Below are positions 28,519 through 38,784 of a DNA stretch of 64,000 nucleotides, piece after piece. The notes under the pieces are model-generated. The model worked only from the letters and a program-made list of their open reading frames with translations, was not told the origin of the DNA and made no database searches. The stretch comes from Gallionella sp. Lineage in GTDB: Bacteria > Pseudomonadota > Gammaproteobacteria > Burkholderiales > Gallionellaceae. The number at the start of each line of letters is the position of its first letter. The stretch's first letter is position 1. The translations under genes and the position numbers were made by a program. The stretch covers positions 62,001 to 126,000 of the forward strand of contig JAQTWT010000003.1 in assembly GCA_028689145.1 (NCBI GenBank), given 5' to 3'.

Positions 28519-28589
28519 GTAGGGGCGTATGGCAATACGCCCGCTGCATTATTCACACAAGACGAGGGCGTATTGCCATACGCCCCTAC
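28519..28589. repeat. Palindrome of the GTAGGGGCG family between msrB and dipZ
   Basis: Two 24-base arms (28519-28542 and 28566-28589) pair perfectly around a 23-base loop; the ends read gtaggggcg and cgcccctac. The right arm contains the cta triplet at 28586-28588 that forms the TAG stop codon of msrB, and the left arm ends 11 bases before the dipZ start. Confidence 0.82.
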
Positions 28590-29119
28590 GCGGGTACAAA
28601 GCGTAGCGCCACGGTGTTCATGCAATAACGCAAACCGGTCGGTTTCGGGCCGTCATTAAACACATGGCCCAGATGCGCATCGCATAACGCGCATTGCACC
28701 TCGGTGCGTGTCATACCGAACAGATAATCGGTTTTTTCGCGAACATTTTCGGCGGCAATCGGCTGCCAGAAACTCGGCCAGCCGGTTCCCGAATCGAACT
28801 TGGTACGCGCATCAAACAGCGCGTTGCCGCAGCATACGCAGCGATACAGTCCGGGGTCGTGCCGGTCGTAACCGGGCTGCGAAAAAGCACGCTCGGTACC
28901 CTGTTCGCGGGTCACCTGATAGGCCAGCGGCGATAGCACCCTGCGCCATTCGGCATCTTTGCTTACCTTGACCAGCGTGGCGCGTCCCAGCGCTTTGCCG
29001 TTATCGGTAAATTGCATGATGGTTACTTTGTCGTTGCCGGATGTTGTGCCGGCGAACGAACGCGTGGCACAAGCTGCGGCGATACCGGATAAGGCCAATA
29101 AAAATTGTCTGCGCTGCAT
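28586..29119 (-). CDS. msrB: Exported peptide methionine-R-sulfoxide reductase
   Basis: A 177-residue MsrB with an RR-containing export signal (MQRRQFLLALSGIAAACA). The two zinc Cys pairs are present (RCVCCGNALF and VQCALCDAHLGHV), as is the GTGWPSFWQPI block. The catalytic Cys lies in GLRYCMNTVALRF; the usual next-but-one residues N-S are N-T here. Its stop codon lies within a palindromic repeat, so the last residues (FVPA) may have been reshaped by that insertion. It is the upstream partner of dipZ and msrA on the same strand, forming a periplasmic methionine repair system. Confidence 0.93.
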   Translation of the reverse strand: MQRRQFLLALSGIAAACATRSFAGTTSGNDKVTIMQFTDNGKALGRATLVKVSKDAEWRRVLSPLAYQVTREQGTERAFSQPGYDRHDPGLYRCVCCGNALFDARTKFDSGTGWPSFWQPIAAENVREKTDYLFGMTRTEVQCALCDAHLGHVFNDGPKPTGLRYCMNTVALRFVPA

Positions 29120-29161
29120 GATATTTTTCTCCAGCTAGTACCCTGTAACACCTGTTTTTTC

Positions 29162-29261
29162 GTAGGTTGGGTTAGCGGTTTCATCGCGTAACCCAACAGT
29201 CTTGAAGATCACTTGCTTGGTTATGTTGGGTTACGGCATACACCCGCCTAACCCAACCTGC
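29162..29261. repeat. Nested palindrome of the GTAGGTTGGGTTA type
   Basis: Outer arms gtaggttgggttagcgg and ccgcctaacccaacctgc enclose inner arms gcgtaacccaac and gttgggttacgg. It occupies the gap between the MXKDX-repeat gene and msrB and is a typical dispersed extragenic palindrome. I cannot tell if it terminates transcription there. Confidence 0.75.
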
Positions 29262-29271
29262 AAAACTGTTG

Positions 29272-29550
29272 TTACATCCCCTGGTCTTTTGACATCGAGT
29301 CCTGCTTTTTCATGGCATCCTGCTTTTTGGGGTCTTTCTTCATGGCATCGTTGTGCATGTGCTTCTTGTGGGGCATGGGTTTCTTTTCGCCCATCGTGTC
29401 TTTTTCCATTGAATCTTTACTCATGGCGTTCTTGCTCATGGCATCTTTGTGCATGGAACCTTTGTCCATGTGCATGGCCTCCTGGGCAAATGCGAGGCTG
29501 CCTGCCGTTGCCAAACAGAACGAGAGCAATAGGGAAGAAAGTTTGTTCAT
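29272..29550 (-). CDS. Pentapeptide MXKDX-repeat secreted protein
   Basis: A 92-residue protein with a signal peptide (MNKLSSLLLSFCLATAGSLAFA) and a mature part built from imperfect five-residue repeats of the form M-x-K-D-x or M-x-K-x-x (DKGSM, HKDAM, SKNAM, SKDSM). It is therefore almost entirely Met, Lys, Asp, Ser and His. This matches the known penta_MXKDX repeat family of unknown function. A Met- and His-rich exported peptide next to methionine sulfoxide reductases could act as a sacrificial oxidant sink or a metal binder; that is speculation. The ATG at 29550 has an aaggaga site; a longer upstream start was rejected. An ECF-type promoter lies 94-119 bases upstream. Confidence 0.88.
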   Translation of the reverse strand: MNKLSSLLLSFCLATAGSLAFAQEAMHMDKGSMHKDAMSKNAMSKDSMEKDTMGEKKPMPHKKHMHNDAMKKDPKKQDAMKKQDSMSKDQGM

Positions 29551-29643
29551 TGGAATCTCCTTGGGTAAGTAAATAAATGGCATCATCGCAAATGGTTTGG
29601 TATCGTAAAAAAACAGCCATTACCAGACCTCCGCGTAAGTGGA

Positions 29644-29669
29644 TTCGTGCGGGTAATGAAAAAGGTTAC
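29644..29669 (-). promoter_or_regulatory. Candidate ECF sigma factor promoter (GTAACC-N16-CGAA)
   Basis: On the - strand, GTAACC at 29669-29664 is followed by exactly 16 bases and CGAA at 29647-29644, the -35/-10 shape expected for ECF sigma factors with an AAC-type -35. It points toward the MXKDX gene and, behind it, msrB-dipZ-msrA, all on the same strand. It lies in the divergent gap in front of the ECF sigma gene itself, which makes it a likely target of that sigma factor. Confidence 0.6.
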
Positions 29670-29700
29670 AGGGAACCTCCAAAAATTTTACGGGGCACGG

Positions 29701-30240
29701 GTGACAGATAAAACCGGCAATTTTGCAGCGTTGATGAGGCAGGCTCAGAGCGGAGACCAGCGCGCCTACGCCGAGCTGCTGCGTGAAACTTCGCGCTTGC
29801 TGCGCCCGTTTCTGGCGAAACGCCTCAGCTTCAGCAGCGAGGTGGACGACCTGCTGCAGGAAATATTGATCTCCATACATAAGGCGCGGCATACCTACGA
29901 CTGCATTCGTCCTTACAAGCCCTGGGTATATGCCATTGCCAAGTTCCGCTTGCAGGATTATTTACGCGCGCATTATTCCGACCAGTTGCTCCTGGCTGTT
30001 GATTTCGACGAGCTGGAAGAAAGTTTGCCGGATCATGTAACCGAAACTGACTTCAGTTACGAATCTATCAGCGGGGAAGTGCAAAAACTTCCGGAAAAGC
30101 AGGTGACCATCCTGCGGCTGATGCATCAGGAGGGTTATACCGCCAAAGAAGTGGCTGAAAAACTGGGCATGAACGAGTCTGCGGTGAAGGTGGCAGCGCA
30201 CCGCGCCTACAAAGTATTGAGGGAAAAACTGGAAAGATAA
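29701..30240 (+). CDS. ECF-type RNA polymerase sigma factor
   Basis: A 179-residue sigma factor. Region 2 covers AYAELLRETSRLLRPFLAKR..VDDLLQEILISIHKARHTYD..PWVYAIAKFRLQDYLR; region 4 (LPEKQVTILRLMHQEGYTAKEVAEKLGMNESAVKVAAHRAYKVLRE) holds the helix-turn-helix. No ECF-long extension is present. I prefer the GTG at 29701 because the protein then begins with the family-typical T-D-x-x-G-x-F-A-A-L-M; upstream starts at 29647 or 29656 would run the coding region across the divergent promoter. It overlaps the next gene (TAATG), a DUF1109/NrsF anti-sigma protein. Together they form a SigF/NrsF-type pair, known in Caulobacter to answer metal or oxidative stress. Confidence 0.92.
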   Translation: MTDKTGNFAALMRQAQSGDQRAYAELLRETSRLLRPFLAKRLSFSSEVDDLLQEILISIHKARHTYDCIRPYKPWVYAIAKFRLQDYLRAHYSDQLLLAVDFDELEESLPDHVTETDFSYESISGEVQKLPEKQVTILRLMHQEGYTAKEVAEKLGMNESAVKVAAHRAYKVLREKLER

Positions 30241-30875
30241 TGGCAAATATTGACGAGCTGATCGACGGGCTGGCACAGGATGCTGCGGCAGTAAAACCGG
30301 CACCGCACCCATTTAAGCTGAGCATCAAATGGATGGGATGGGCAATGGCTTATCTCATCATCGCGCTTGCGCTTTCCGGCCTGCGCCCGGATTTGCTGCT
30401 AAAGCTGCATGAGCCATTGTTTGCCGCCGAGATCGCGGCGCTGGCCGGCATCCTGGCGGCCACATCAGTCAGCGCCGCCTTGCTGTCGTTTCCCGATCTG
30501 CACCAGAAGCGCGGCATGGCCTTCGCGCCGGTAATTGCGTTCGCGCTGTTGCTGCCGGTCATTTTTATTGCGTGGCATGCCGATAATCCGCCGGCACCGT
30601 TACCAGTGCACAGTTTTGAATGCACACTATGTATCACGCTGGTGGCGCTATTGCCTGCAGCATGGATTTTTTACGCGATGCGAAAATTCGCCAGCACCCA
30701 TTATCACTGGGCGGGCAGCATCGCGCTGCTGTCCGCCTTTAGTGTCGGGGCGTTGTGGCTGAGGCTGCATGAGGAGAACGACTCGATCATGCATGTCGTC
30801 GAGTGGCATTACCTGCCCATGATCGTTTTCGGGATCGCCGGCTGGTGGCTGGGCAAGAAAATCTTGAAGTGGTGA
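30240..30875 (+). CDS. nrsF: NrsF-like membrane anti-sigma factor (DUF1109)
   Basis: A 211-residue protein with six predicted membrane helices after a short cytoplasmic N-terminus (MANIDELIDGLAQDAAAVKPAPHP), the architecture of DUF1109/NrsF. The N-terminal segment and a Cys pair in HSFECTLCITL (family members carry conserved Cys pairs reported to matter for sensing) are visible. NrsF proteins hold a cognate ECF sigma factor at the membrane and release it under stress. The ATG overlaps the sigma stop codon, supporting translational coupling. The 89 bases downstream hold no recognisable element. Confidence 0.9.
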   Translation: MANIDELIDGLAQDAAAVKPAPHPFKLSIKWMGWAMAYLIIALALSGLRPDLLLKLHEPLFAAEIAALAGILAATSVSAALLSFPDLHQKRGMAFAPVIAFALLLPVIFIAWHADNPPAPLPVHSFECTLCITLVALLPAAWIFYAMRKFASTHYHWAGSIALLSAFSVGALWLRLHEENDSIMHVVEWHYLPMIVFGIAGWWLGKKILKW

Positions 30876-30964
30876 CGCTGTATTTTGCCGACCCGTGCTA
30901 CGCAAGCGGTAAGGTTGTGTGCTATCTTTCGGGTCATGTGAATCGTTAACGCTTTCCCGATACC

Positions 30965-32005
30965 ATGAGCCTGTTCGCCCTGATCGCCGCGCTGTTGCTG
31001 GAACAGCTCCATCCGCTGTCCTCGCGTAAATACCTGCACGGCTGGCTGTCCGGCTACGTCGATTTCTTTCAGCAGCACTTCAATGCCGGACAGCACAAAC
31101 ACGGCAAGATCGCATGGCTGCTGGCGGTGCTGCCGCTGGTGCTGGGGGTGGCGCTACTGTCCTGGCTGTTGTATCACGCGCATCCGGTATTTGCCTGGGC
31201 CTTCAACGTGCTGGTGTTGTATCTCACCATGGGCTTCCGCAGATTCAGCCATTATTTCACCGACATCCATCACGCGTTGCGCGACGGCAAGCTGGACGAA
31301 GCACGCGGGTTGCTGGCCAAATGGCGCGGTATTCCGTCGCATGAACTGAATGCCGAGGAGGTGGCGCGTGTCACCATCGAGGAGGCGCTGATTGCCTCGC
31401 ATCGCAACGTGTTCGGCGTAATCGTATGGTTCGTGTTGTTCAGTGTGGGCGGACTGGGCGGCGCGGCGGGTGCATTGTTGTACCGTCTCGGGCAATTTTT
31501 GCGCAAACGCTGGGGCGGCGAGGACGACACGGTGTGGCGCGACATCCCGCTGGCTGAGCGCTTGCCTCATGCGCGTTCCCGCAGCCGTTCATCCGCTCCG
31601 GTGATGTACCGAGGCAGCGAAGAAGACGAGGCGGAACTGCGCGAGTTCGGCGGTTTCGCGCGACAGGTGTTCTATCTGCTGGAATGGCTGCCGGTGCGCA
31701 TGACCGCGCTGACCTTCGCCATCGTCGGCGACTTCGAGGATACCGTGTATTGCTGGCGCACCCAGGCGGCCAGCTGGCCGGACAGCGAAACCGGAATACT
31801 GTTGGCCAGCGGTGCCGGAGCGCTGGGCGTGCGCCTCGGCATGGCGATACCGCAAGGCGGCTTGCCGTTCGACAGGGCCGAACTGGGCGTGGGCGACGAG
31901 GCCGATGCCGACTTCATGCGCAGCACCATCGGGCTGGTGTGGCGTTCGGTGGTGTTCTGGCTGATTTTGTTGTTGCTGCTGACATTGGCGAGTTTGCTGG
32001 GGTAG
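30965..32005 (+). CDS. CobD/CbiB-family membrane protein
   Basis: A 346-residue integral membrane protein. Family-typical segments include the N-terminal LIAALLLEQLHPLS, the block GFRRFSHYFTDIHHALRDGKLDEAR, the EEALIASHRNVFGVIVWF motif (cf. EAS.NxxDGxxAP in CbiB) and several hydrophobic helices including a C-terminal one. True CobD/CbiB makes adenosylcobinamide phosphate in B12 synthesis, but betaproteobacterial members of this subgroup often stand apart from cob genes, as here, so the activity is uncertain. A relation to AmpE-like proteins is also possible. A short hairpin (32011-32031) follows the stop. Confidence 0.8.
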   Translation: MSLFALIAALLLEQLHPLSSRKYLHGWLSGYVDFFQQHFNAGQHKHGKIAWLLAVLPLVLGVALLSWLLYHAHPVFAWAFNVLVLYLTMGFRRFSHYFTDIHHALRDGKLDEARGLLAKWRGIPSHELNAEEVARVTIEEALIASHRNVFGVIVWFVLFSVGGLGGAAGALLYRLGQFLRKRWGGEDDTVWRDIPLAERLPHARSRSRSSAPVMYRGSEEDEAELREFGGFARQVFYLLEWLPVRMTALTFAIVGDFEDTVYCWRTQAASWPDSETGILLASGAGALGVRLGMAIPQGGLPFDRAELGVGDEADADFMRSTIGLVWRSVVFWLILLLLLTLASLLG

Positions 32006-32010
32006 CGCGG

Positions 32011-32031
32011 CTGTATTACATCGTAATACAG
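32011..32031. terminator. Short perfect hairpin after the CobD/CbiB-like gene
   Basis: ctgtattac-atc-gtaatacag pairs over nine bases directly after the stop at 32005. There is no T-run behind it, so action as an intrinsic terminator is doubtful. Confidence 0.35.
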
Positions 32032-32090
32032 AGTTTGAATCATGATGCATGTTTGTTAGTCCATAGAAAATATAAAGATCGCGCTGCCTG

Positions 32091-33686
32091 ATGCTGTTCA
32101 ACTCCTACGGCTTCATTTTCCTGTACCTGCCCGCCGTGCTGCTGGGATTCTTCTGGCTGGCGCGGATCAGCCATGCCTTTGCCGCCGGATGGCTGGCGCT
32201 GGCCTCACTGTTCTTCTACGGCTACTGGAATCCGGCCTATGTCGGGCTGCTGCTAGGCTCGATCATCTGCAACTATGCGTTCGGACTGTGGATCGGCAAA
32301 ATCAGGATCGGGGAGCGAGGGCCGAGGAGCGAAGAACCAGAGAATGAGGGACAGCAGAAGCGCAAAAAACAACTGCTCACTTTCGCCATTGCCGCCAACC
32401 TGCTGCTGCTGGGCTACTACAAATACGCCAACTTTTTTGTCGGCAGCATCAACGGGATCGCAGGCACGCAGTGGAGCCTCGGCGAAATCATCCTGCCGCT
32501 GGGCATCTCGTTCTTCACCTTCACCCAGATCGCCTATCTGGTCGATACCTATCAGGGCAAGGTCAAGGAATACAACTTTGTCCACTACCTGCTGTTCGTC
32601 ACCTACTTCCCGCACCTGATCGCCGGCCCGGTACTGCACCACCGGGAAATGATGCCGCAGTTTGCACTCGCCTCCACCTACCGCTTCAGCTACGAGAACC
32701 TGTCGGTAGGCCTGACCATCTTCTTCATCGGCCTGTTCAAAAAAGTCATCCTCGCCGACGGTCTGGCGGTTTACGTCGGGCCGGTATTCGCCGCACCCGC
32801 CGCCGGGGTCGATCTGACCTTCATCGACGCATGGGGCGGCGCGCTGTGCTACACCCTGCAACTGTATTTCGACTTCTCCGGCTACTCGGACATGGCGATC
32901 GGCCTGTCCCGGATGTTTGGCGTGACGCTGCCGCTGAACTTCCACTCGCCGTACAAGTCGGCCAACATCATCGAATTCTGGCGGCGCTGGCACATGACCC
33001 TGTCGCGCTTCCTGCGCGACTATCTGTATATCCCGCTCGGCGGCAACCGCTACGGCACGCCGCGCCGCTACCTAAACCTGATGGCCACCATGCTGCTCGG
33101 CGGACTGTGGCACGGTGCGGGCTGGACGTTCGTGATATGGGGCGCACTGCATGGCCTGTATCTGGTGGTCAATCACGGCTGGCACAGCTTGCGCAGGATG
33201 GTCGGGCAAAACCCTGCAATGCCATTGTCCAAGCCGCTGCATATGCTGGCGGTGTTGTTCACCTTTCTTGCGGTGGCGGCGGCATGGGTGGTATTCCGCG
33301 CCGACAATCTCGACACCGCCACGGCAATGCTCAAGGCGATGGCGGGTATGAACGGCTTGGTGCTGCCGGATGCATGGCTGGCAAAATGGGGCGGGGCAGG
33401 GCAGTGGCTGGCGCAACAGGGCGTGTCGTTCGGCGCGACCAACGGCCTGATCATGGGCGGGGCGATCAACTGGATCTGGATCTCGCTGCTTGTCGTGTGG
33501 CTTGCGCCCAACACCCAGCAGATCATGGCATCCTACAAACCGGCGCTGGATGTGCCCGAGGGCGGCAAGGTAAGACGATTATTGTGGAATCCGTCTCAAG
33601 TTTGGTTGGCCGCAAGTGTGTTCTGCTCTGTATTTGCAACTATTTCTATTTCCAAGTTTTCTGAGTTTATTTATTTTCAGTTTTGA
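32091..33686 (+). CDS. MBOAT family membrane O-acyltransferase (AlgI/DltB-like)
   Basis: A 531-residue multi-pass membrane protein. It has the MBOAT signature region NIIEFWRRWHMTLSRFLRDYLYIPLGGNRYG and the catalytic His in LLGGLWHGAGWTFVIWGALHG near residue 340. Such enzymes pass acetyl or other acyl groups across the membrane to modify alginate, cellulose, peptidoglycan or teichoic acids. The next gene overlaps by its start and encodes an SGNH-like partner, the usual two-part arrangement. No polysaccharide synthase genes are nearby, so the acceptor is unknown. A charged segment IRIGERGPRSEEPENEG around residues 75-90 looks longer than usual between helices and may derive from an inserted repeat. 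Confidence 0.92.
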   Translation: MLFNSYGFIFLYLPAVLLGFFWLARISHAFAAGWLALASLFFYGYWNPAYVGLLLGSIICNYAFGLWIGKIRIGERGPRSEEPENEGQQKRKKQLLTFAIAANLLLLGYYKYANFFVGSINGIAGTQWSLGEIILPLGISFFTFTQIAYLVDTYQGKVKEYNFVHYLLFVTYFPHLIAGPVLHHREMMPQFALASTYRFSYENLSVGLTIFFIGLFKKVILADGLAVYVGPVFAAPAAGVDLTFIDAWGGALCYTLQLYFDFSGYSDMAIGLSRMFGVTLPLNFHSPYKSANIIEFWRRWHMTLSRFLRDYLYIPLGGNRYGTPRRYLNLMATMLLGGLWHGAGWTFVIWGALHGLYLVVNHGWHSLRRMVGQNPAMPLSKPLHMLAVLFTFLAVAAAWVVFRADNLDTATAMLKAMAGMNGLVLPDAWLAKWGGAGQWLAQQGVSFGATNGLIMGGAINWIWISLLVVWLAPNTQQIMASYKPALDVPEGGKVRRLLWNPSQVWLAASVFCSVFATISISKFSEFIYFQF

Positions 33687-33697
33687 TCAATCAATAT

Positions 33698-34846
33698 ATG
33701 ACACTTAAAAAGTTCGCTATTAAGTTTCTTTGCGGATATTTTTTTCTGCTTGCTTTGATTGGAATATTCAATCGTGTTGTTGATCCGTCTTGGTATTACC
33801 GCGATATAGAAATTAAAGGCTTTAATGCTATAAAACCAGAGTTTAGATCTTTTGAGCGAGATATCAAACCGGCTCTGCTGATGCGTGATCAAGTAGAAGC
33901 GATTATTCTGGGCAGTTCGTATTCAGAAATTGGATTTAACCCTACCAACGTTAATTTCACCGATCAGGGTCGTTTAAAAAGTATGAATTTTGCATTTGCA
34001 ATGGCATCGTGGGAAAAGGTGCAGTGCGACTTTGAATTTGCCTTGGACAATGCGCCTATAAAACGCGCCTTGGTAGGTTTTCATCCAGGAAGCCTGCCTA
34101 TTGCCAATTGTGCGAAAGATTTTGCATCATTGGGGCAGTTAAATACCATAGACTTGCTATTGAACTACTCTGTGCTTGAATATTCTGTTAAGACTATTCA
34201 AAAACAGCAAGCCCAAGCTGTTACTCATACGCCAGAAGGAATGTATTTCTACAATCGTTGGTTGAAATATATCTTCCTTGCTCGAGATGATTTGCGAAAT
34301 CAGCTATCAGTATGCGCAAAAACTGGAAAGACAAATAAATTCTCGGATACTTTGGATTCTGAAAGCGAACTGGATTTAAGTGGATTGCAGCGCATGATTG
34401 AATCGGCCAGAGCGCATGGTGTCGAGCTTGTGTTATTCGCTTATCCACAACATGCTTATTCTTTGGAATTGGAAATGCAATGTGGCGAGCATAAAAAAAA
34501 GTGGCAGGCCATGAAGAAAATCGCTGCGTTACTTGATGCGGAATCTGCCAAGCATGTACGCGCGTGGCATTTTTATAGCTATAACGACGTGACGGCCGAT
34601 TCTATTTTAAGGGGAGCCAATTATTGGCAAGATACTAAACACTTTAATTTTGAAGTAGGCAATATGATGCTGGCAGATATGTTTAACGAAACCGCCAACA
34701 AACCAGTACTTGGAAAACCGCTGACTTCAAACAACATTCAAACCGACTATCAAGAATTATTGCTGGAGCGAGCCGAGTATCAATTGCGGCATCCAGAATT
34801 TAGCGCTGCACTGTTAGAAATAATCAACTTGGAACAAGTCCCGTGA
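33698..34846 (+). CDS. SGNH-hydrolase-like membrane-anchored protein, partner of the MBOAT acyltransferase
   Basis: A 382-residue protein with one N-terminal membrane anchor (KFLCGYFFLLALIGIFN). An SGNH-like block I is seen in AIILGSSYSEIGFNP and a block V-type D-x-x-H in WQDTKHFNF, as in AlgX/AlgJ-type or DltD-like acyl transfer partners. The start at 33698 (ATG) is preferred to the TTG at 33683, which lies four bases inside the MBOAT gene. Base composition is clearly more A+T-rich than the neighbours (many aaa, att and gaa codons), suggesting a different origin or relaxed selection. I cannot name a family with certainty. Confidence 0.72.
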   Translation: MTLKKFAIKFLCGYFFLLALIGIFNRVVDPSWYYRDIEIKGFNAIKPEFRSFERDIKPALLMRDQVEAIILGSSYSEIGFNPTNVNFTDQGRLKSMNFAFAMASWEKVQCDFEFALDNAPIKRALVGFHPGSLPIANCAKDFASLGQLNTIDLLLNYSVLEYSVKTIQKQQAQAVTHTPEGMYFYNRWLKYIFLARDDLRNQLSVCAKTGKTNKFSDTLDSESELDLSGLQRMIESARAHGVELVLFAYPQHAYSLELEMQCGEHKKKWQAMKKIAALLDAESAKHVRAWHFYSYNDVTADSILRGANYWQDTKHFNFEVGNMMLADMFNETANKPVLGKPLTSNNIQTDYQELLLERAEYQLRHPEFSAALLEIINLEQVP

Positions 34847-34859
34847 ACCATAACTAGGC

Positions 34860-34983
34860 CGCAGAGCGGAAGCATAAGTAAGCCGAAAGTAGGCTGAATG
34901 AGGCAGTTGTTGGCGAGTTGCTGGAAGCATAACGTGGCCGCTGTAATTCGGAAGCATATCCGAGCCGAAACGGAATATTTATG
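34860..34983 (+). repeat. Imperfect direct repeat behind the SGNH-like gene
   Basis: Two copies of a roughly 37-base unit can be aligned: one with ggccgcagag-cggaagcata and a second with ggccgctgta-ttcggaagca, both continuing into a-gccgaaa. They occupy the 234-base gap before the hemerythrin gene. No coding potential is seen. Its nature is unknown; a decayed mobile fragment is possible. Confidence 0.4.
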
Positions 34984-35080
34984 GTTCCAGTCACAGAATA
35001 ACCCGTATGCATATTGATTTATCAATGTAGTTCTACTTCAGGGTGCGAATCCGTTTTGTGAAATTTACACTTGCAAAATA

Positions 35081-35509
35081 TCAACACGATTCTTGATAAG
35101 TTTGGCATCCAGCGTTTTTTGATTTCATCGCGATAAATCCGGCGGTGACGAAGTCCATAGTGCTTACATGATTGACGAACCAGTTGCCCACGGCGCGCTC
35201 CAGCCACTCGCGTAATGTTTCGTTGTCGTGAGTTTGCTTCCAGTCACCGATCCGTGCGGACATCTCCGCCAATACGTTGTCATGTTCGCCTTTGTGCATG
35301 GGGTAGGCAAAGAAGAGTGTCTCCTGCATGAGCCGCTCTTCTTCTGCGAAATGATGGCGGGTGTGCTCCAGTAATTGGTCGAGCAGGGTATTGATCGCGG
35401 CAGTATCGGATGGCGCGGACAGCAGGTCGAGCAGCTTGCCGCGCAGATCGATGAATTCGGCATGGTCGCGGTTCATGAAATCGAGTGCGACTTGTGGGTA
35501 ATTCAGCAT
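35081..35509 (-). CDS. Bacteriohemerythrin
   Basis: A 142-residue four-helix diiron protein that binds O2 reversibly. The ligand pattern is visible: an early His in MNRDHAEFIDL, H-x3-H/E in HTRHHFAEEERLM, H-x4-H in HKGEHDNVL, and the final H-x4-D in NHVSTMDF. Length is normal for stand-alone bacteriohemerythrin. A role in oxygen delivery to oxidases or oxygen sensing is known for the family and would suit a microaerophilic organism. The C-terminal tail is unusually Cys-containing (GCQTYQESC). It is transcribed leftward, away from leuS. Confidence 0.93.
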   Translation of the reverse strand: MLNYPQVALDFMNRDHAEFIDLRGKLLDLLSAPSDTAAINTLLDQLLEHTRHHFAEEERLMQETLFFAYPMHKGEHDNVLAEMSARIGDWKQTHDNETLREWLERAVGNWFVNHVSTMDFVTAGFIAMKSKNAGCQTYQESC

Positions 35510-35618
35510 ATGCGTTCTTGTGTTCTTTGTGTATCAATGGGTTATGTCGCGGTATGATCCGCGTCAGGTGCGGATTCTACGCGGACTTTGTGCGCTCAAC
35601 ACATGGGCGGTTAAACAT

Positions 35619-38574
<2,956 letters not shown>

Positions 38575-38583
38575 GTTTGTTGC

Positions 38584-38753
38584 GTAGGGGCGGGTCTAAG
38601 ACCCGCCCTTTGGATTGGAATTATATAGTTGGCTATTATCGTACCGTTCGCACTGAGGTATCAAAGGGCATTTTAGCGCAAGCAGGGCTTCGATACCTCA
38701 GCCCGAACGGATTTTTAATGGATGACTCGGGAAGGTCTGAGACCTTCCCCTAC
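38584..38753. repeat. Cluster of three palindromes between leuS and lptE
   Basis: Three units lie side by side. The first, 38584-38609, is gtaggggcgggtct-aag-acccgccct. The second, 38644-38710, has arms ccgttcg..gaggtatc and gatacctcag..cgaacgg around a 30-base centre. The third, 38729-38753, is gggaaggtct-ga-gaccttccc, ending in ctac. The first and third share the gtagggg/cccctac ends of the family also seen at 28519 and 44987, as if a palindrome had been split by insertion of the second. Confidence 0.7.
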
Positions 38754-38784
38754 AGTTGATCTCTATAAGGTTTGGGGAGAAATC

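Noticed and set aside
29565-29590. Second ECF promoter in + orientation for the sigma gene (gtaagt-N16-cgca)
   Set aside because: Spacing fits, but two positions of the -35 and one of the -10 deviate; too weak to call.
29647-29700. Upstream GTG/ATG starts for the ECF sigma factor
   Set aside because: They would place the divergent promoter inside coding sequence and add an N-terminus not typical for the family.
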